The notes under the pieces: model-generated | The model's database searches: none | Seen by the model: only the letters and a program-made list of their open reading frames with translations | What the model was told of the DNA's origin: nothing | NCBI GenBank assembly: GCA_964606885.1 | Contig: CAZSHB010000005.1 | Location: 15,515-79,514 of the forward strand | Reading direction: 5' to 3' | DNA length: 64,000 nucleotides | DNA from: CAZSHB01 sp964606885 | GTDB lineage: Bacteria; Babelota; Babeliae; Babelales; CAIQNR01 | Translations under genes and position numbers: made by a program | Shown here: positions 44,543-53,296 of the stretch, piece by piece | Numbering within the stretch: position 1 is the stretch's first letter | Layout of the letters: each line of letters opens with the position of its first letter

Positions 44543-44671
44543 CCTAATTTTTTTCTACGCTTCTTGTTAAAAGAAGTTTCGAAATTTTTTGATTTCAACG
44601 TTACTCTTAGAGAGTTTTTTAATTTTCAGCTTTCTACTTTTAAGCTACTGGGCATGCCCAGCTGAAGCTTT

Positions 44672-44681
44672 NNNNNNNNNN
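44672..44681. other. Assembly gap (10 N)
   Basis: Ten N bases cut the second tRNA-Glu copy just after its anticodon arm. Bases 44543-44671 before it show only AT-rich sequence and a palindrome CTGGGCATGCCCAG near 44647-44660. Confidence 0.99.
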
Positions 44682-44732
44682 CATGTTTTCGCCGTGAAAG
44701 GGCGATGTCCTAGGCCTCTAGACGATGGGGAC
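44682..44732 (-). tRNA. tRNA-Glu (UUC), partial at assembly gap
   Basis: The 5' half (acceptor 5' strand GTCCCCA, D-arm, anticodon arm with CCTTTCACG) is present, and the T-arm is lost in the 10-N gap. It differs from the first copy at two paired positions (CCTAGG/ATC instead of CCCAGG/ACC in the D-stem to anticodon region), so it is a distinct copy or an assembly variant. It lies 3 bases downstream of tRNA-Lys. Confidence 0.8.
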
Positions 44733-44735
44733 CTA

Positions 44736-44811
44736 TGGTGAGCCGCGTTGGATTCGAACCAACGACCCACAGCTTAAAAGGCTGTTGCTCTACCGACTGA
44801 GCTAGCGGCTC
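44736..44811 (-). tRNA. tRNA-Lys (UUU)
   Basis: Minus-strand acceptor GAGCCGC pairs with GCGGCTC, followed by A and an encoded CCA. The D-arm GCTCAGTCGGTAGAGC, anticodon loop CCTTTTAAG (UUU) and T-loop GGTTCGAATCC are intact. Probably the first gene of a Lys-Glu(-Glu) tRNA transcript. Confidence 0.96.
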
Positions 44812-44871
44812 TTTAGAATTTTCAAGGAAGAATTAACGGTAGGTATAAGGTATAAATGACACGCTCATTTG

Positions 44872-46257
44872 TCAAGAAAAGTTCGCAAAATAGGTGAAAA
44901 TCTTTTGTGCGACCGCACAATAGATCCACAGACCTAAGATATCCATGAGCGTAGCCAACACCGGACCCGCCGCATAAGCAGGATCCACGTTTATTCTTCG
45001 CAAGAAAACAGGGATTGTACTACCGATAACCATCGACACTACAACCACTGCAGCAACTGCTGTAGCAATGGTCACACTACCAAGCACACTACCACTGGTA
45101 ATATAAGCGCGCACAAACGCAGTTACAGCCAATAAAAGGCCCAGTAATGCTGCAAGCGTAAATTCTCTTTTATAAAAACGGCTCATATTTGCTTGCGTAA
45201 TTTCTCCGCACGCCATCCCTTGAATCACCACTGCTGATGTTTGGCTACCCGCATTACCACCAGTACTTGTCAACATAGTAATAAAACGGACCAATAAGCC
45301 GCCCGCCATCGTTGAAAGCAGCACTTCGTTTGAAGCAATAATCATACTCGAAAGTGATTGCGCTAACATAAGCGCCATTAAAATATAGCCACGCTGATAT
45401 AACAAACGCATGAATGAAGCATCAAAGTAAGTCCCTTTAACAGGGGCCATTGCAGACATACGGTAAACGTCTTCTGCCGATTCTTCTTCAATAACATCAA
45501 CCAACGTGGAGCTGGTAACAACACCCAAGAAGAAGTTATTTTTACCAACTACCGGAATAATAGACAGATTGTAATGGACCATCATTTGAGCCACCGCTTC
45601 TTGATCTTGTTCCGCATGAGCAATTAATTCATTAGGACGCATAAACGTACTGATGCGTGTTTGCGGCTTTTGTAAGACTAAATCTTCAAGAAAGATATAC
45701 CCTACTAATCTTTTTTCTTGGTCAACCACAAACATCTTACGATGTAAATCGTGCGGGAGTTCAAGGCGTTGTAAGAGCTGAATACTTTTGTGCACCGTAA
45801 AATCATCAATAAGCGGTAACACGTCAGTATCCATAATGCCACCCGCAGAGTCAGGATTAAACTGCAAGAGAGCTAATACTTTTTCCCGGTCATTTTTGTG
45901 GAGCAAATTTAAATAAGTTTTTAAATCGCTGTCTGACAAGTTCTCAAACAAGTCAGTCAGTTCATCAGCAGAAAGACACGAAAGTGCGTCTATTTTTTGA
46001 GTATCGCCTAAGCAACCTAGGGCGAGCGCTTGCATGGGTTCAGAGAATTCTCTAAAAACCTGGCACGCACTAGAAGAAGGTAATGCTATAAATAATTTTT
46101 TCGTTTGTTCTTCTGGTAGTTCAGACAAAAACGAAGCAATATCAGCTGGATGAACTTTGAGAAATTCTTCCCATAATGAAAGGCCTAAGTCACTTTTACG
46201 CTCAATTACCTCGTGCAGGTTATTTTTTATCTCTTTAAACAGTTTTTCTGGAACCAT
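44872..46257 (-). CDS. mgtE: Magnesium transporter MgtE
   Basis: A homodimeric magnesium channel of the inner membrane. The N domain (LWEEFLKVHPADIASFLSEL) is followed by two CBS domains (DSAGGIMDTDVLPLIDDFTV and on; TRISTFMRPNELIAHAEQD and on). Five membrane helices contain the pore hallmark STGGNAGSQTSAVVIQGMA and the late DPAYAAGPVLATLMDILG with the ion-selectivity aspartate. The length of 461 residues is standard. Regulation is by Mg2+ binding to the N/CBS domains, known for the family. It faces away from the rluD-like gene. Confidence 0.95.
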   Translation of the reverse strand: MVPEKLFKEIKNNLHEVIERKSDLGLSLWEEFLKVHPADIASFLSELPEEQTKKLFIALPSSSACQVFREFSEPMQALALGCLGDTQKIDALSCLSADELTDLFENLSDSDLKTYLNLLHKNDREKVLALLQFNPDSAGGIMDTDVLPLIDDFTVHKSIQLLQRLELPHDLHRKMFVVDQEKRLVGYIFLEDLVLQKPQTRISTFMRPNELIAHAEQDQEAVAQMMVHYNLSIIPVVGKNNFFLGVVTSSTLVDVIEEESAEDVYRMSAMAPVKGTYFDASFMRLLYQRGYILMALMLAQSLSSMIIASNEVLLSTMAGGLLVRFITMLTSTGGNAGSQTSAVVIQGMACGEITQANMSRFYKREFTLAALLGLLLAVTAFVRAYITSGSVLGSVTIATAVAAVVVVSMVIGSTIPVFLRRINVDPAYAAGPVLATLMDILGLWIYCAVAQKIFTYFANFS

Positions 46258-46355
46258 GAACGCCCTTTTTGATTTGACTTTTAGCCGTTCCCCCTCATAT
46301 TCTGGAGAATACGCAAAATTAGAACACAGTTCAACCTCAACCTGAAAAAACCTTT

Positions 46356-47285
46356 ATGAATCCCTCAATAAACAAGCACAGCTTCACTGTTTGCCCAGAA
46401 GATACCAATAAACGTCTTGACCATTTTCTTGCCACGCATGTTCCTGATTATTCTCGGAGCGCGCTTGGCAGTTTTATTAAAGATGGCAAAGTTCGCATTA
46501 ATAATAAAACGATCACCAAAGCAGGCTACGCAATTACCACTGGTGATACTATTGTGCTCACAATTCCACAAGTACATCAGTTTTCTTTATCCGCTACACG
46601 CGCACAGACGCTTGATATACCCATTATTGTCAAAACGGACGACTTTTTAATCGTCAATAAACCTGCCGGTCTTATCACCCACCCGACAAGTCCTACCAAA
46701 CAAGAAGCATCCGTGAGTGGTTGGGCACAGGCACTGTTTCCAGAAATTGCCAAAGTGGGCGATCCAGAACGTCCTGGTATTGTGCATCGTCTTGATACAC
46801 ACACAACAGGGCTGTTACTTATTGCACGTACATCACACGCGTACGATGCGTTTACTGCCATGTTTAAAGATCGCACCATTACTAAAAAGTATCTTGCGTT
46901 AGTAGAAGGTCAGCCAGAACCATCAGGCAAGATCACCATCCCACTTTTACGTCACCCCACACTACGTAATACCATAACAACAAGTATGCATGGTAGACCG
47001 GCAACTACGTTGTTTACCGTACAAGAATATTTTAAAGATAGCGCACTGCTTGAAGTAGAGTTAATCACAGGCCGCACACACCAAATACGAGTGCATTGTA
47101 AGGCAATTAAACATCCGCTCATTGGCGACACAGTCTATAATAAGAAATCTCATCTTATTGCGCGCCAAGCATTACATGCCTACTCTATAGCATTTACGTA
47201 CCAGGGTATTGATTATGCATATACTGCACCATTACCAGCCGATATGGCCGATCTGATTGTACAACTGCGTAATAAAACAGCGTAG
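46356..47285 (+). CDS. RluA-family 23S rRNA pseudouridine synthase (RluD type)
   Basis: The enzyme converts uridine to pseudouridine in rRNA. The N-terminal S4 RNA-binding domain (RLDHFLATHVPDYSRSALGS) is followed by the catalytic core with GIVHRLDTHTTGLLLIART, where the aspartate of HRLD is the nucleophile. ITKKYLALVEG, GRTHQIRVH and HPLIGDTVY are family motifs. The 309 residues and S4 domain favour RluD over RluA/RluC, but the exact site cannot be fixed from the sequence. Confidence 0.9.
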   Translation: MNPSINKHSFTVCPEDTNKRLDHFLATHVPDYSRSALGSFIKDGKVRINNKTITKAGYAITTGDTIVLTIPQVHQFSLSATRAQTLDIPIIVKTDDFLIVNKPAGLITHPTSPTKQEASVSGWAQALFPEIAKVGDPERPGIVHRLDTHTTGLLLIARTSHAYDAFTAMFKDRTITKKYLALVEGQPEPSGKITIPLLRHPTLRNTITTSMHGRPATTLFTVQEYFKDSALLEVELITGRTHQIRVHCKAIKHPLIGDTVYNKKSHLIARQALHAYSIAFTYQGIDYAYTAPLPADMADLIVQLRNKTA

Positions 47286-47428
47286 TTGATTTTTAAAAAA
47301 AATTTGCATACATTCAGCGGTGGCTAAGAAGGAACTGTGGTAATGAAGCACCCGATTTTTTCAAAAGCCTCTTTTTTTTACTCCACATTCTACCACAAAA
47401 ATCAATCCGATTTTTCTAAGGAGCGCGT

Positions 47429-47923
47429 ATGAAATTGGCCACTCTCTTGTTTACCGCCTGTCTTACTTTAAGCACTTCCACACTTCTTATCTCTAAAACA
47501 TCAGTGCCTGAAGATCTGCAGGCTCCCAAAAGTTTTATGGCCTATGTCATTGATGTATACGATGGCGACACCTGCACGGTAGAAATATGTGCATGGGGAG
47601 CAAAGAACCAAGCTCTTTTTGTACGAGAAACTGTTCGTTTTTATGGTATTGATGCTCCTGAACTACGCACCAAAGATCTTGACGAAAAGCAACGTGGTTA
47701 TACCGCAAAGCAGTTTGTTGTTGATCGTATTGCAAACAAAGTAGTTCGTGTAGAAATGATAAGTAGAGAAAAGTTTGGTCGTTATATGGCAAACATCTTT
47801 TATACTGACGCTGATGGTAAAGAAGTGAATCTTAATGACGAACTGATCAGTGCCGGACATGCTGTGGCGTATTTTGGCGGACACCGATCAGTTGATAATA
47901 AAACAGATGATCTTGAAAATTAA
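47429..47923 (+). CDS. Exported staphylococcal-nuclease-like (SNase/TNase) protein
   Basis: A Ca2+-dependent OB-fold nuclease. After a signal peptide (MKLATLLFTACLTLSTSTLL) the domain shows YVIDVYDGDTCTVEI with the metal aspartates, RFYGIDAPELRTKD with the catalytic arginine and aspartate, a later EKFGRYMANIFY with the second arginine, and NDELISAGHAVAYFGG. All active-site residues appear intact. It could degrade host or environmental nucleic acid for scavenging. TAAGGAG lies 7 bases before the ATG; about 140 AT-rich bases precede it. Confidence 0.9.
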   Translation: MKLATLLFTACLTLSTSTLLISKTSVPEDLQAPKSFMAYVIDVYDGDTCTVEICAWGAKNQALFVRETVRFYGIDAPELRTKDLDEKQRGYTAKQFVVDRIANKVVRVEMISREKFGRYMANIFYTDADGKEVNLNDELISAGHAVAYFGGHRSVDNKTDDLEN

Positions 47924-47945
47924 ACAACTAACGCTTAATTAATGA

Positions 47946-48596
47946 TTAATTATCCCGAAATCTATTAGCAGAAGATGGTTTAATATTTTCTTTATTTGCC
48001 CTTGCCAATTCTCGAGCTAATCGTCGTTCTTCTCTTAATGCTCGTTCCTCTTGAAAAAGTCTTTCTATTGCTTGCATTGATTCTATTTCCAGAATCAATT
48101 CTTGCTCCATAACAGCTCTTACATCTCGACTTTCTTGATATAATGCCTCTTGCATTTCAATCATATTTCTACCTTCGTTATTACGTAATTCCATATCAAT
48201 ACGATAACTACAAGAAAGATGATACATTGCAGAATGACGATCATTAAGAACACACAACATCACTGCAGTATTGCCATCATTATCTTGGGCATTAACAGCA
48301 ACATCATCACGCGCAAGAAACAAATCCATTATTTCAATAGTATGATAAGGAGCAAATGCTGTTAACATAAAAGCTGTTCTACCCTGATGATTCCGTACAT
48401 TAGGATCTACTGACGGATCCGCTAACAAACAAGCAACTGCATCCACATCCCCATTAAGCACTGCTTGTATTAAAGGCGCGTCCTGATAAGCGACAACAAC
48501 TTCTTCTTGATTTTGTACTGCAGCTGATTGCGCCGCTTGTAACCCCCAACTGCTAATCACGCTAACCAGTAGCAACCCACCTACCAATCTTTTCAT
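47946..48596 (-). CDS. Exported ankyrin-repeat protein of the SSWGLQAAQ family (small member)
   Basis: The signal peptide MKRLVGGLLLVSVISSWGLQ is shared with the next three genes. The mature part has three ankyrin units (LIQAVLNGDVDAVACLLADP, AFMLTAFAPYHTIEIMDLFL, AVMLCVLNDRHSAMYHL) and a charged helical tail (ERALREERRLARELARANKE). The start is the ATG 6 bases inside the frame because AAGGGGAG touches the earlier ATG. It is the last gene of a four-gene minus-strand run. The role is likely protein binding in the envelope or host. Confidence 0.83.
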   Translation of the reverse strand: MKRLVGGLLLVSVISSWGLQAAQSAAVQNQEEVVVAYQDAPLIQAVLNGDVDAVACLLADPSVDPNVRNHQGRTAFMLTAFAPYHTIEIMDLFLARDDVAVNAQDNDGNTAVMLCVLNDRHSAMYHLSCSYRIDMELRNNEGRNMIEMQEALYQESRDVRAVMEQELILEIESMQAIERLFQEERALREERRLARELARANKENIKPSSANRFRDN

Positions 48597-48618
48597 CCCC
48601 ATCTCCCCTTAATAATCG

Positions 48619-50595
48619 CTACTTACCCTGCCACCATTTTTTTAATCGACTCACCATACTTTCTAATTTTTTATACGGCGCAAGCACACGGTCAAGATCT
48701 TGATTATGTAAATTTTCTGCCAAAGAAAACGCACTAACCCCAGAATCATTCACTGCATAGATATCTGCACCTTGCTCAAGCAACTCTTGTATCTTGTCAA
48801 AATCCAAAACATCTGCACTAACAGCTTCTATCAATCGATTTCTTAAATAAGCTAATAGTAATTCTAGACTATCTTTATATTCTACATAACGTTGAGCATA
48901 CTCTAAAACAGTCCCCGTGAAATCATCCCCTATCGTTGCTTGCAGGCTTAAATCTATTTCAGGAACTTGCAGTAGCCTCTGCACTATCTCTCTATTTTCC
49001 CTCATTACAGCCGCCATAAGCGACGTAATACCAAAATCCATTTGGATATTAACATCAGCATTATAATCAAGCAGTATGTTTACAAAATTTTGATTATCCA
49101 TTGCTACCGCTCTCATCAATGGCGTACCGCCATCCCTATCTTGGATATTAACGTTAGTACCATGATCCAACAACATTTTTAGAGCTTCTTCATTATTTGT
49201 TGTAACAGCCTGATCTAATGCATTTAAGTGCATTGGAACACCTGCATCTAAAAGCATTTTTACAATATTGTTACGCTTTTTATCCATAGCAATGAACAAC
49301 AAATTTCCTAATGATAAATCTGCACCAGCATCAATAAGCATCTTTACTATGTCAGTACGTCCCTTCCAGACTGCATAACTTAAAGGAGTTCCAGGCAAAA
49401 TTATACTTGACCGTTCAGTACTTTGATAGAGTAACTCTTCTAAATACTCATCTTTATCTGCACCTGCTTGTAATAACAATCTGACAATCTCTTTATGGTC
49501 AAGATCAATAGCTAAGAATAAAACTGAACGATTTTGGTTAACAACACGGACACGAGAATTAATCTGTTCAAATTTTGCAGGTTCTACAGCGTCTACAAGT
49601 ACTCTCCCATATATCGCAAGAAGTACTTTTACAAGAGCAATATTATTATTCTTAATAGCCTCTACAAATGAACGCTGTGCCTCTTCTTTTTCTAATGTGT
49701 CTACATTATTTTGAGATTCCTGCCTATCATAAGAAAGCATGATATTTTGAATAACTTTTAATAAAACATTGCCCTGTAAATAATCTGGTATTACTACTTT
49801 TTTTAGTATTGGCTCTTCTACCAAAAGCTGTAACCCTTTAGCTTCTTTTTTTACACCTATAGAACTTATGAGCAAAAATAATGGTTGATCAACTGGCAAA
49901 CCAAGTTGTTCTTTAAGATATTTTGTATCTTTTATCACTCCTTCAACTGGCGTCATTACATACTTTATGCATGCATAAAGTAATTGCTCAAAAGAACCTA
50001 TTGCTGGAATAATTTCATTATATATAAAATATATCTGTTGTTGTTCAGAACTAAGATTATAAGTATACGCAAGAATTTTTTCACCTAATACATATCTTGC
50101 TTCTTGGATATTACCATAATCTGTAAGTGGAAAAAAATAATCTATTAAAGCATATGCCTCTATAACATCTTTTATAGGCCAACCTATAAGACATGAATCC
50201 CAATCTTTAATAGATACATCTTCATTACCTGCAAGCACAGTAAACAGAGCATAAAAAATAGCTGGGGTTCCTGTTACTAAACTTAAAGATAACTCTTGGC
50301 ATGCAGGCGCTAATAGATCTTCCGGCAATGTATTACCTGCAAGCGGCTGATGATCATAATGCAACATTGCTCTTATCATGGGGCTTTTTTCTAAAACAAA
50401 TCGCTCGAAAACATATGTTTCAGAAAAAAATTCTTCTTGCCCATCATTATTCATTCTTTTAAAAGAAACTGTTACAGGATCTTCAAAAAAACATTGCTCA
50501 GTTGCATCTTGCGCTGCTTGCTTATTTTGCGCTGCTTGTAATCCCCAACTGCTAATCGCACTAACCAACAGTAACCCGCCTAATAACTTCTTCAT
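48619..50595 (-). CDS. Exported ankyrin protein with Skp1/BTB-like N-terminus
   Basis: After the shared leader (MKKLLGGLLLVSAISSWGLQ) a domain of about 180 residues opens VTVSFKRMNNDGQEEFFSET and continues with SPMIRAMLHYDH, an order that resembles a Skp1/BTB fold. A helical spacer then leads to about seven ankyrin repeats (for example PLSYAVWKGRTDIVKMLIDA, PLMRAVAMDNQNFVNILLDY, SLMAAVMRENREIVQRLLQV). The C-terminus ends SRLKKWWQGK, shared with the gene at 52554. Family role: protein-protein scaffolds; the eukaryote-like architecture suggests host interaction, which is inference. Confidence 0.8.
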   Translation of the reverse strand: MKKLLGGLLLVSAISSWGLQAAQNKQAAQDATEQCFFEDPVTVSFKRMNNDGQEEFFSETYVFERFVLEKSPMIRAMLHYDHQPLAGNTLPEDLLAPACQELSLSLVTGTPAIFYALFTVLAGNEDVSIKDWDSCLIGWPIKDVIEAYALIDYFFPLTDYGNIQEARYVLGEKILAYTYNLSSEQQQIYFIYNEIIPAIGSFEQLLYACIKYVMTPVEGVIKDTKYLKEQLGLPVDQPLFLLISSIGVKKEAKGLQLLVEEPILKKVVIPDYLQGNVLLKVIQNIMLSYDRQESQNNVDTLEKEEAQRSFVEAIKNNNIALVKVLLAIYGRVLVDAVEPAKFEQINSRVRVVNQNRSVLFLAIDLDHKEIVRLLLQAGADKDEYLEELLYQSTERSSIILPGTPLSYAVWKGRTDIVKMLIDAGADLSLGNLLFIAMDKKRNNIVKMLLDAGVPMHLNALDQAVTTNNEEALKMLLDHGTNVNIQDRDGGTPLMRAVAMDNQNFVNILLDYNADVNIQMDFGITSLMAAVMRENREIVQRLLQVPEIDLSLQATIGDDFTGTVLEYAQRYVEYKDSLELLLAYLRNRLIEAVSADVLDFDKIQELLEQGADIYAVNDSGVSAFSLAENLHNQDLDRVLAPYKKLESMVSRLKKWWQGK

Positions 50596-50614
50596 CCCCA
50601 TTTCCCCTTTTTAT

Positions 50615-52519
50615 CTATTCTGTTACATACGGTTCAAGCACATAATCAAGCGCAGCATTATTTTTTTCTCCTGCTTCATCAAACGCACTGCGTCCAACTC
50701 TATTAGGTGCATAGATATCAGCACCTTTATCAAGCAAATTTTGGATATTATTTAAATCTAATACGTCCGCGCGAATAGCTTCTATTAATTGATCTCTTAA
50801 ATATTCAGCATACGCATTATTTAACGTCTCTAAACTTCTTGTATCTCCACGCATTGTATATATGCTTTGTGCGTTATCTATAATAACACGCGGCACATAC
50901 GGCATAACAACAGCAAGAAACTCTTGTTGTTGCTCGCCTTCAAGTTTTGTCAATATCTGATCAACAAGCGAGCCCAAAGCAATGTCCGCTATTTCGTCTG
51001 GTTGAGCATACGCTAAAAGTAATGCTAACACTTCTTTATTAGCTATACGTATATAGCTTGTTATATAACGATCCAAAAAAGAACTGCTATATTGTGTTAG
51101 ATTTATACGCACCGGAGATGTTCTAAACAGTTCAAGGAACTTTTGTACCTTCTCTGGATTAGAACGATTTCCATAATAGTCTAACAATCCTGCCAGATAA
51201 TCTCGTTGTCTTTGAGTATCTAAAGCTGCAGGTGGTAGTTGATTGATAACATGCTCATCCATGTGTAAATAGGCATAATGTGAAGCGGTCAGTCCTTGCG
51301 CATCCTTTCTATTAGGATAAGCACCCGCCTCAAGTAACACATCAACTACTTGTGCAGAGTTACTTTCTAATTGTGCTGCGAACATAAGAGCTGTTGTACC
51401 AAGTGTACTATTATTTTGACCAAACCCATGACCACACTGAATATTAAGATTAGCACCGCGTGCAGCCAACAAATTAATAATTTCCAACTTTAATGCTAAA
51501 GGAACTTTGTTAACATCTTTTTCTTGTACAATTTTATGCAAAACCGTTTCTGATTTGTTGGCCTGCATAAACAATTTATTAAGATCAAGAGCACGTGCTC
51601 TTGAATCTGGCGATTGCAACAAGAATTTTACCACTTGCCAGTTACCTAACTCTACTTCAGCTTCAAATAAAGCTTGCAACATTTCTTGGGTAACCTCTTT
51701 TTTAATAGTTGGTAACGATGGTGTAACCTGCAAGATATGCCCAAACACATTAAACCGATTATTAAAATAAAGAGATGTTTCAACAAACTCGTTCACTTTA
51801 TGTTGTAAAAGATCATCTGTAAGATCAAGCGTTATTAATTCTTGGTTTTCAACCACAAATGCTCGAATAGGCGATTGCGTTACTATCAGATCTAAAGATG
51901 CAAACAGCACTGCATTATTTATACGCTGATTATGCTCGCACAAGCTTTTAACATGTTCAAATAATGCATGCATCAACAACGTTCTACTATCGGTTCCTAC
52001 AACTGGCATAACTGTATTAATGAGAAAATTCAACTGTTCTTGTTTTGTTTGAAGATACACAAAACGTAATACCGCACGCGCAAGAGTGTTTATTGTTTTT
52101 GACGGAGCATTTGGTTTTATTGTTTCACGAGGGTCTAAAAAGTTAGCCAACTTGAGTAACATCAATATATCTTGTAAATCATCTTTCATTGAACTTGGCA
52201 ACTGTCTTTCTGCATCTGGCAACTTTATATCAGCCATCTTTACTAAAACAGAAAATAAATACCCCGCTTTTTGAACATTTTCTGGAAAATATTCTTGTGG
52301 TATAAAAATTTCATTAACAGTTTGCCCCAAATCTTCTTGTACATGACGCAACGTCACAAAATTATTAAGTTGCGATTCTGTATAGACTCCAAGCTGAGCT
52401 TTTGCTGTTTTACCTACCCTAATCATAAACACTGTTATCTTTTTTTCAGGTTGCGCTGCTTGTAACCCCCAACTACTGATCACACCAACCAACAGTAACC
52501 CGCCTAATAACTTCTTCAT
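50615..52519 (-). CDS. Exported ankyrin protein (SSWGLQAAQ family, large member)
   Basis: It has the shared leader (MKKLLGGLLLVGVISSWGLQ), then a divergent N-terminal domain starting KITVFMIRVGKTAKAQLGVY with a BTB-like helical continuation (DILMLLKLANFLDPRE). A helical middle and ankyrin units follow (TTALMFAAQLESNSAQVVDV, then LLEAGAYPNRKDAQGLTASH). The last module YLRDQLIEAIRADVLDLNNI...LLDKGADIYAPN matches that of the neighbour at 48619, so the two arose by duplication. The start ATG 52519 has GGGGGAG at 6 bases. Confidence 0.8.
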   Translation of the reverse strand: MKKLLGGLLLVGVISSWGLQAAQPEKKITVFMIRVGKTAKAQLGVYTESQLNNFVTLRHVQEDLGQTVNEIFIPQEYFPENVQKAGYLFSVLVKMADIKLPDAERQLPSSMKDDLQDILMLLKLANFLDPRETIKPNAPSKTINTLARAVLRFVYLQTKQEQLNFLINTVMPVVGTDSRTLLMHALFEHVKSLCEHNQRINNAVLFASLDLIVTQSPIRAFVVENQELITLDLTDDLLQHKVNEFVETSLYFNNRFNVFGHILQVTPSLPTIKKEVTQEMLQALFEAEVELGNWQVVKFLLQSPDSRARALDLNKLFMQANKSETVLHKIVQEKDVNKVPLALKLEIINLLAARGANLNIQCGHGFGQNNSTLGTTALMFAAQLESNSAQVVDVLLEAGAYPNRKDAQGLTASHYAYLHMDEHVINQLPPAALDTQRQRDYLAGLLDYYGNRSNPEKVQKFLELFRTSPVRINLTQYSSSFLDRYITSYIRIANKEVLALLLAYAQPDEIADIALGSLVDQILTKLEGEQQQEFLAVVMPYVPRVIIDNAQSIYTMRGDTRSLETLNNAYAEYLRDQLIEAIRADVLDLNNIQNLLDKGADIYAPNRVGRSAFDEAGEKNNAALDYVLEPYVTE

Positions 52520-52553
52520 CCCCATCTCCCCCATAACAAACTACTTACTTTAC

Positions 52554-53216
52554 TTATTTACCTTGCCACCAGCTTTTTAAGCGATCAGTCCAAGATTTTT
52601 GCTGGCCACACGAGTCTTGCAACGTCTTTGTGTACTGCTCATCATTCATGGCAAATTGAGTTAACAGATCAACGGTATGCACAATTGCTTGTCGTTCTTG
52701 CATATCGTCAATATCGCTTTCTATAAGCGTGCGATTAATGCTATTCAATAACACTGCAAACATGTTTTTATTAACTGCTTGCATGTACTTGAGCATCATA
52801 AAACGCGGGCTACCAAGAGTTAATTGCAAACAAATATCTTTTAGACGTAATAATCTTAAAAACACTGCTTGAGCAAGCGCATCTACCGCTGTTTGATTAT
52901 CAAACAAGATGGCAAAATTAAAAAGATGCACAAGCGTTTTATAATCTTGAATAGTAGGAACAGGATTCCCTTGAGCTATACGTACAAGTACTTCAAACTG
53001 CTGCTGAGTACACGGCACAGACAACTGCGATGCAGCACAGTTATTAGTCATAAGCACAGTCCGCAGTGTCTTAAAAAGAGTAAGATTATCAATAGGATAA
53101 TCAACCACCGTACTATCTTTAAACGTAACAACCGTAGTCTCTGGTGTTTGCGCTGCTTGTAACCCCCAACTACCGATCATACCAACCAGTAATAACGCAC
53201 CTAATACTCTCTTCAT
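52554..53216 (-). CDS. Exported Skp1/BTB-like protein without ankyrin repeats (SSWGLQAAQ family)
   Basis: The leader MKRVLGALLLVGMIGSWGLQ is that of the three ankyrin neighbours. The mature domain reads VVTFKDSTVVDYPIDNLTLF, then LSVPCTQQQFEVLVRIAQGN, then TLVHLFNFAILFDNQTAVDA, which follows the strand-helix order of Skp1/BTB proteins. The C-terminus (DRLKSWWQGK) matches the ending of the large ankyrin protein at 48619. It looks like that protein with the ankyrin block absent. The Skp1/BTB assignment is a fold inference and needs structure comparison. Confidence 0.68.
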   Translation of the reverse strand: MKRVLGALLLVGMIGSWGLQAAQTPETTVVTFKDSTVVDYPIDNLTLFKTLRTVLMTNNCAASQLSVPCTQQQFEVLVRIAQGNPVPTIQDYKTLVHLFNFAILFDNQTAVDALAQAVFLRLLRLKDICLQLTLGSPRFMMLKYMQAVNKNMFAVLLNSINRTLIESDIDDMQERQAIVHTVDLLTQFAMNDEQYTKTLQDSCGQQKSWTDRLKSWWQGK

Positions 53217-53296
53217 CCCCATCTCCCCTTATTTTCAATATTTCTAATTGAATTATAATAAATAGAGGTAAAAGGGGTCAACAAAAAGAATGGGGT

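Noticed and set aside
47946..53216. Sec-independent toxin or polymorphic toxin locus
   Set aside because: No toxin domain, immunity gene or secretion-system marker was seen; the shared leader is an ordinary signal peptide.
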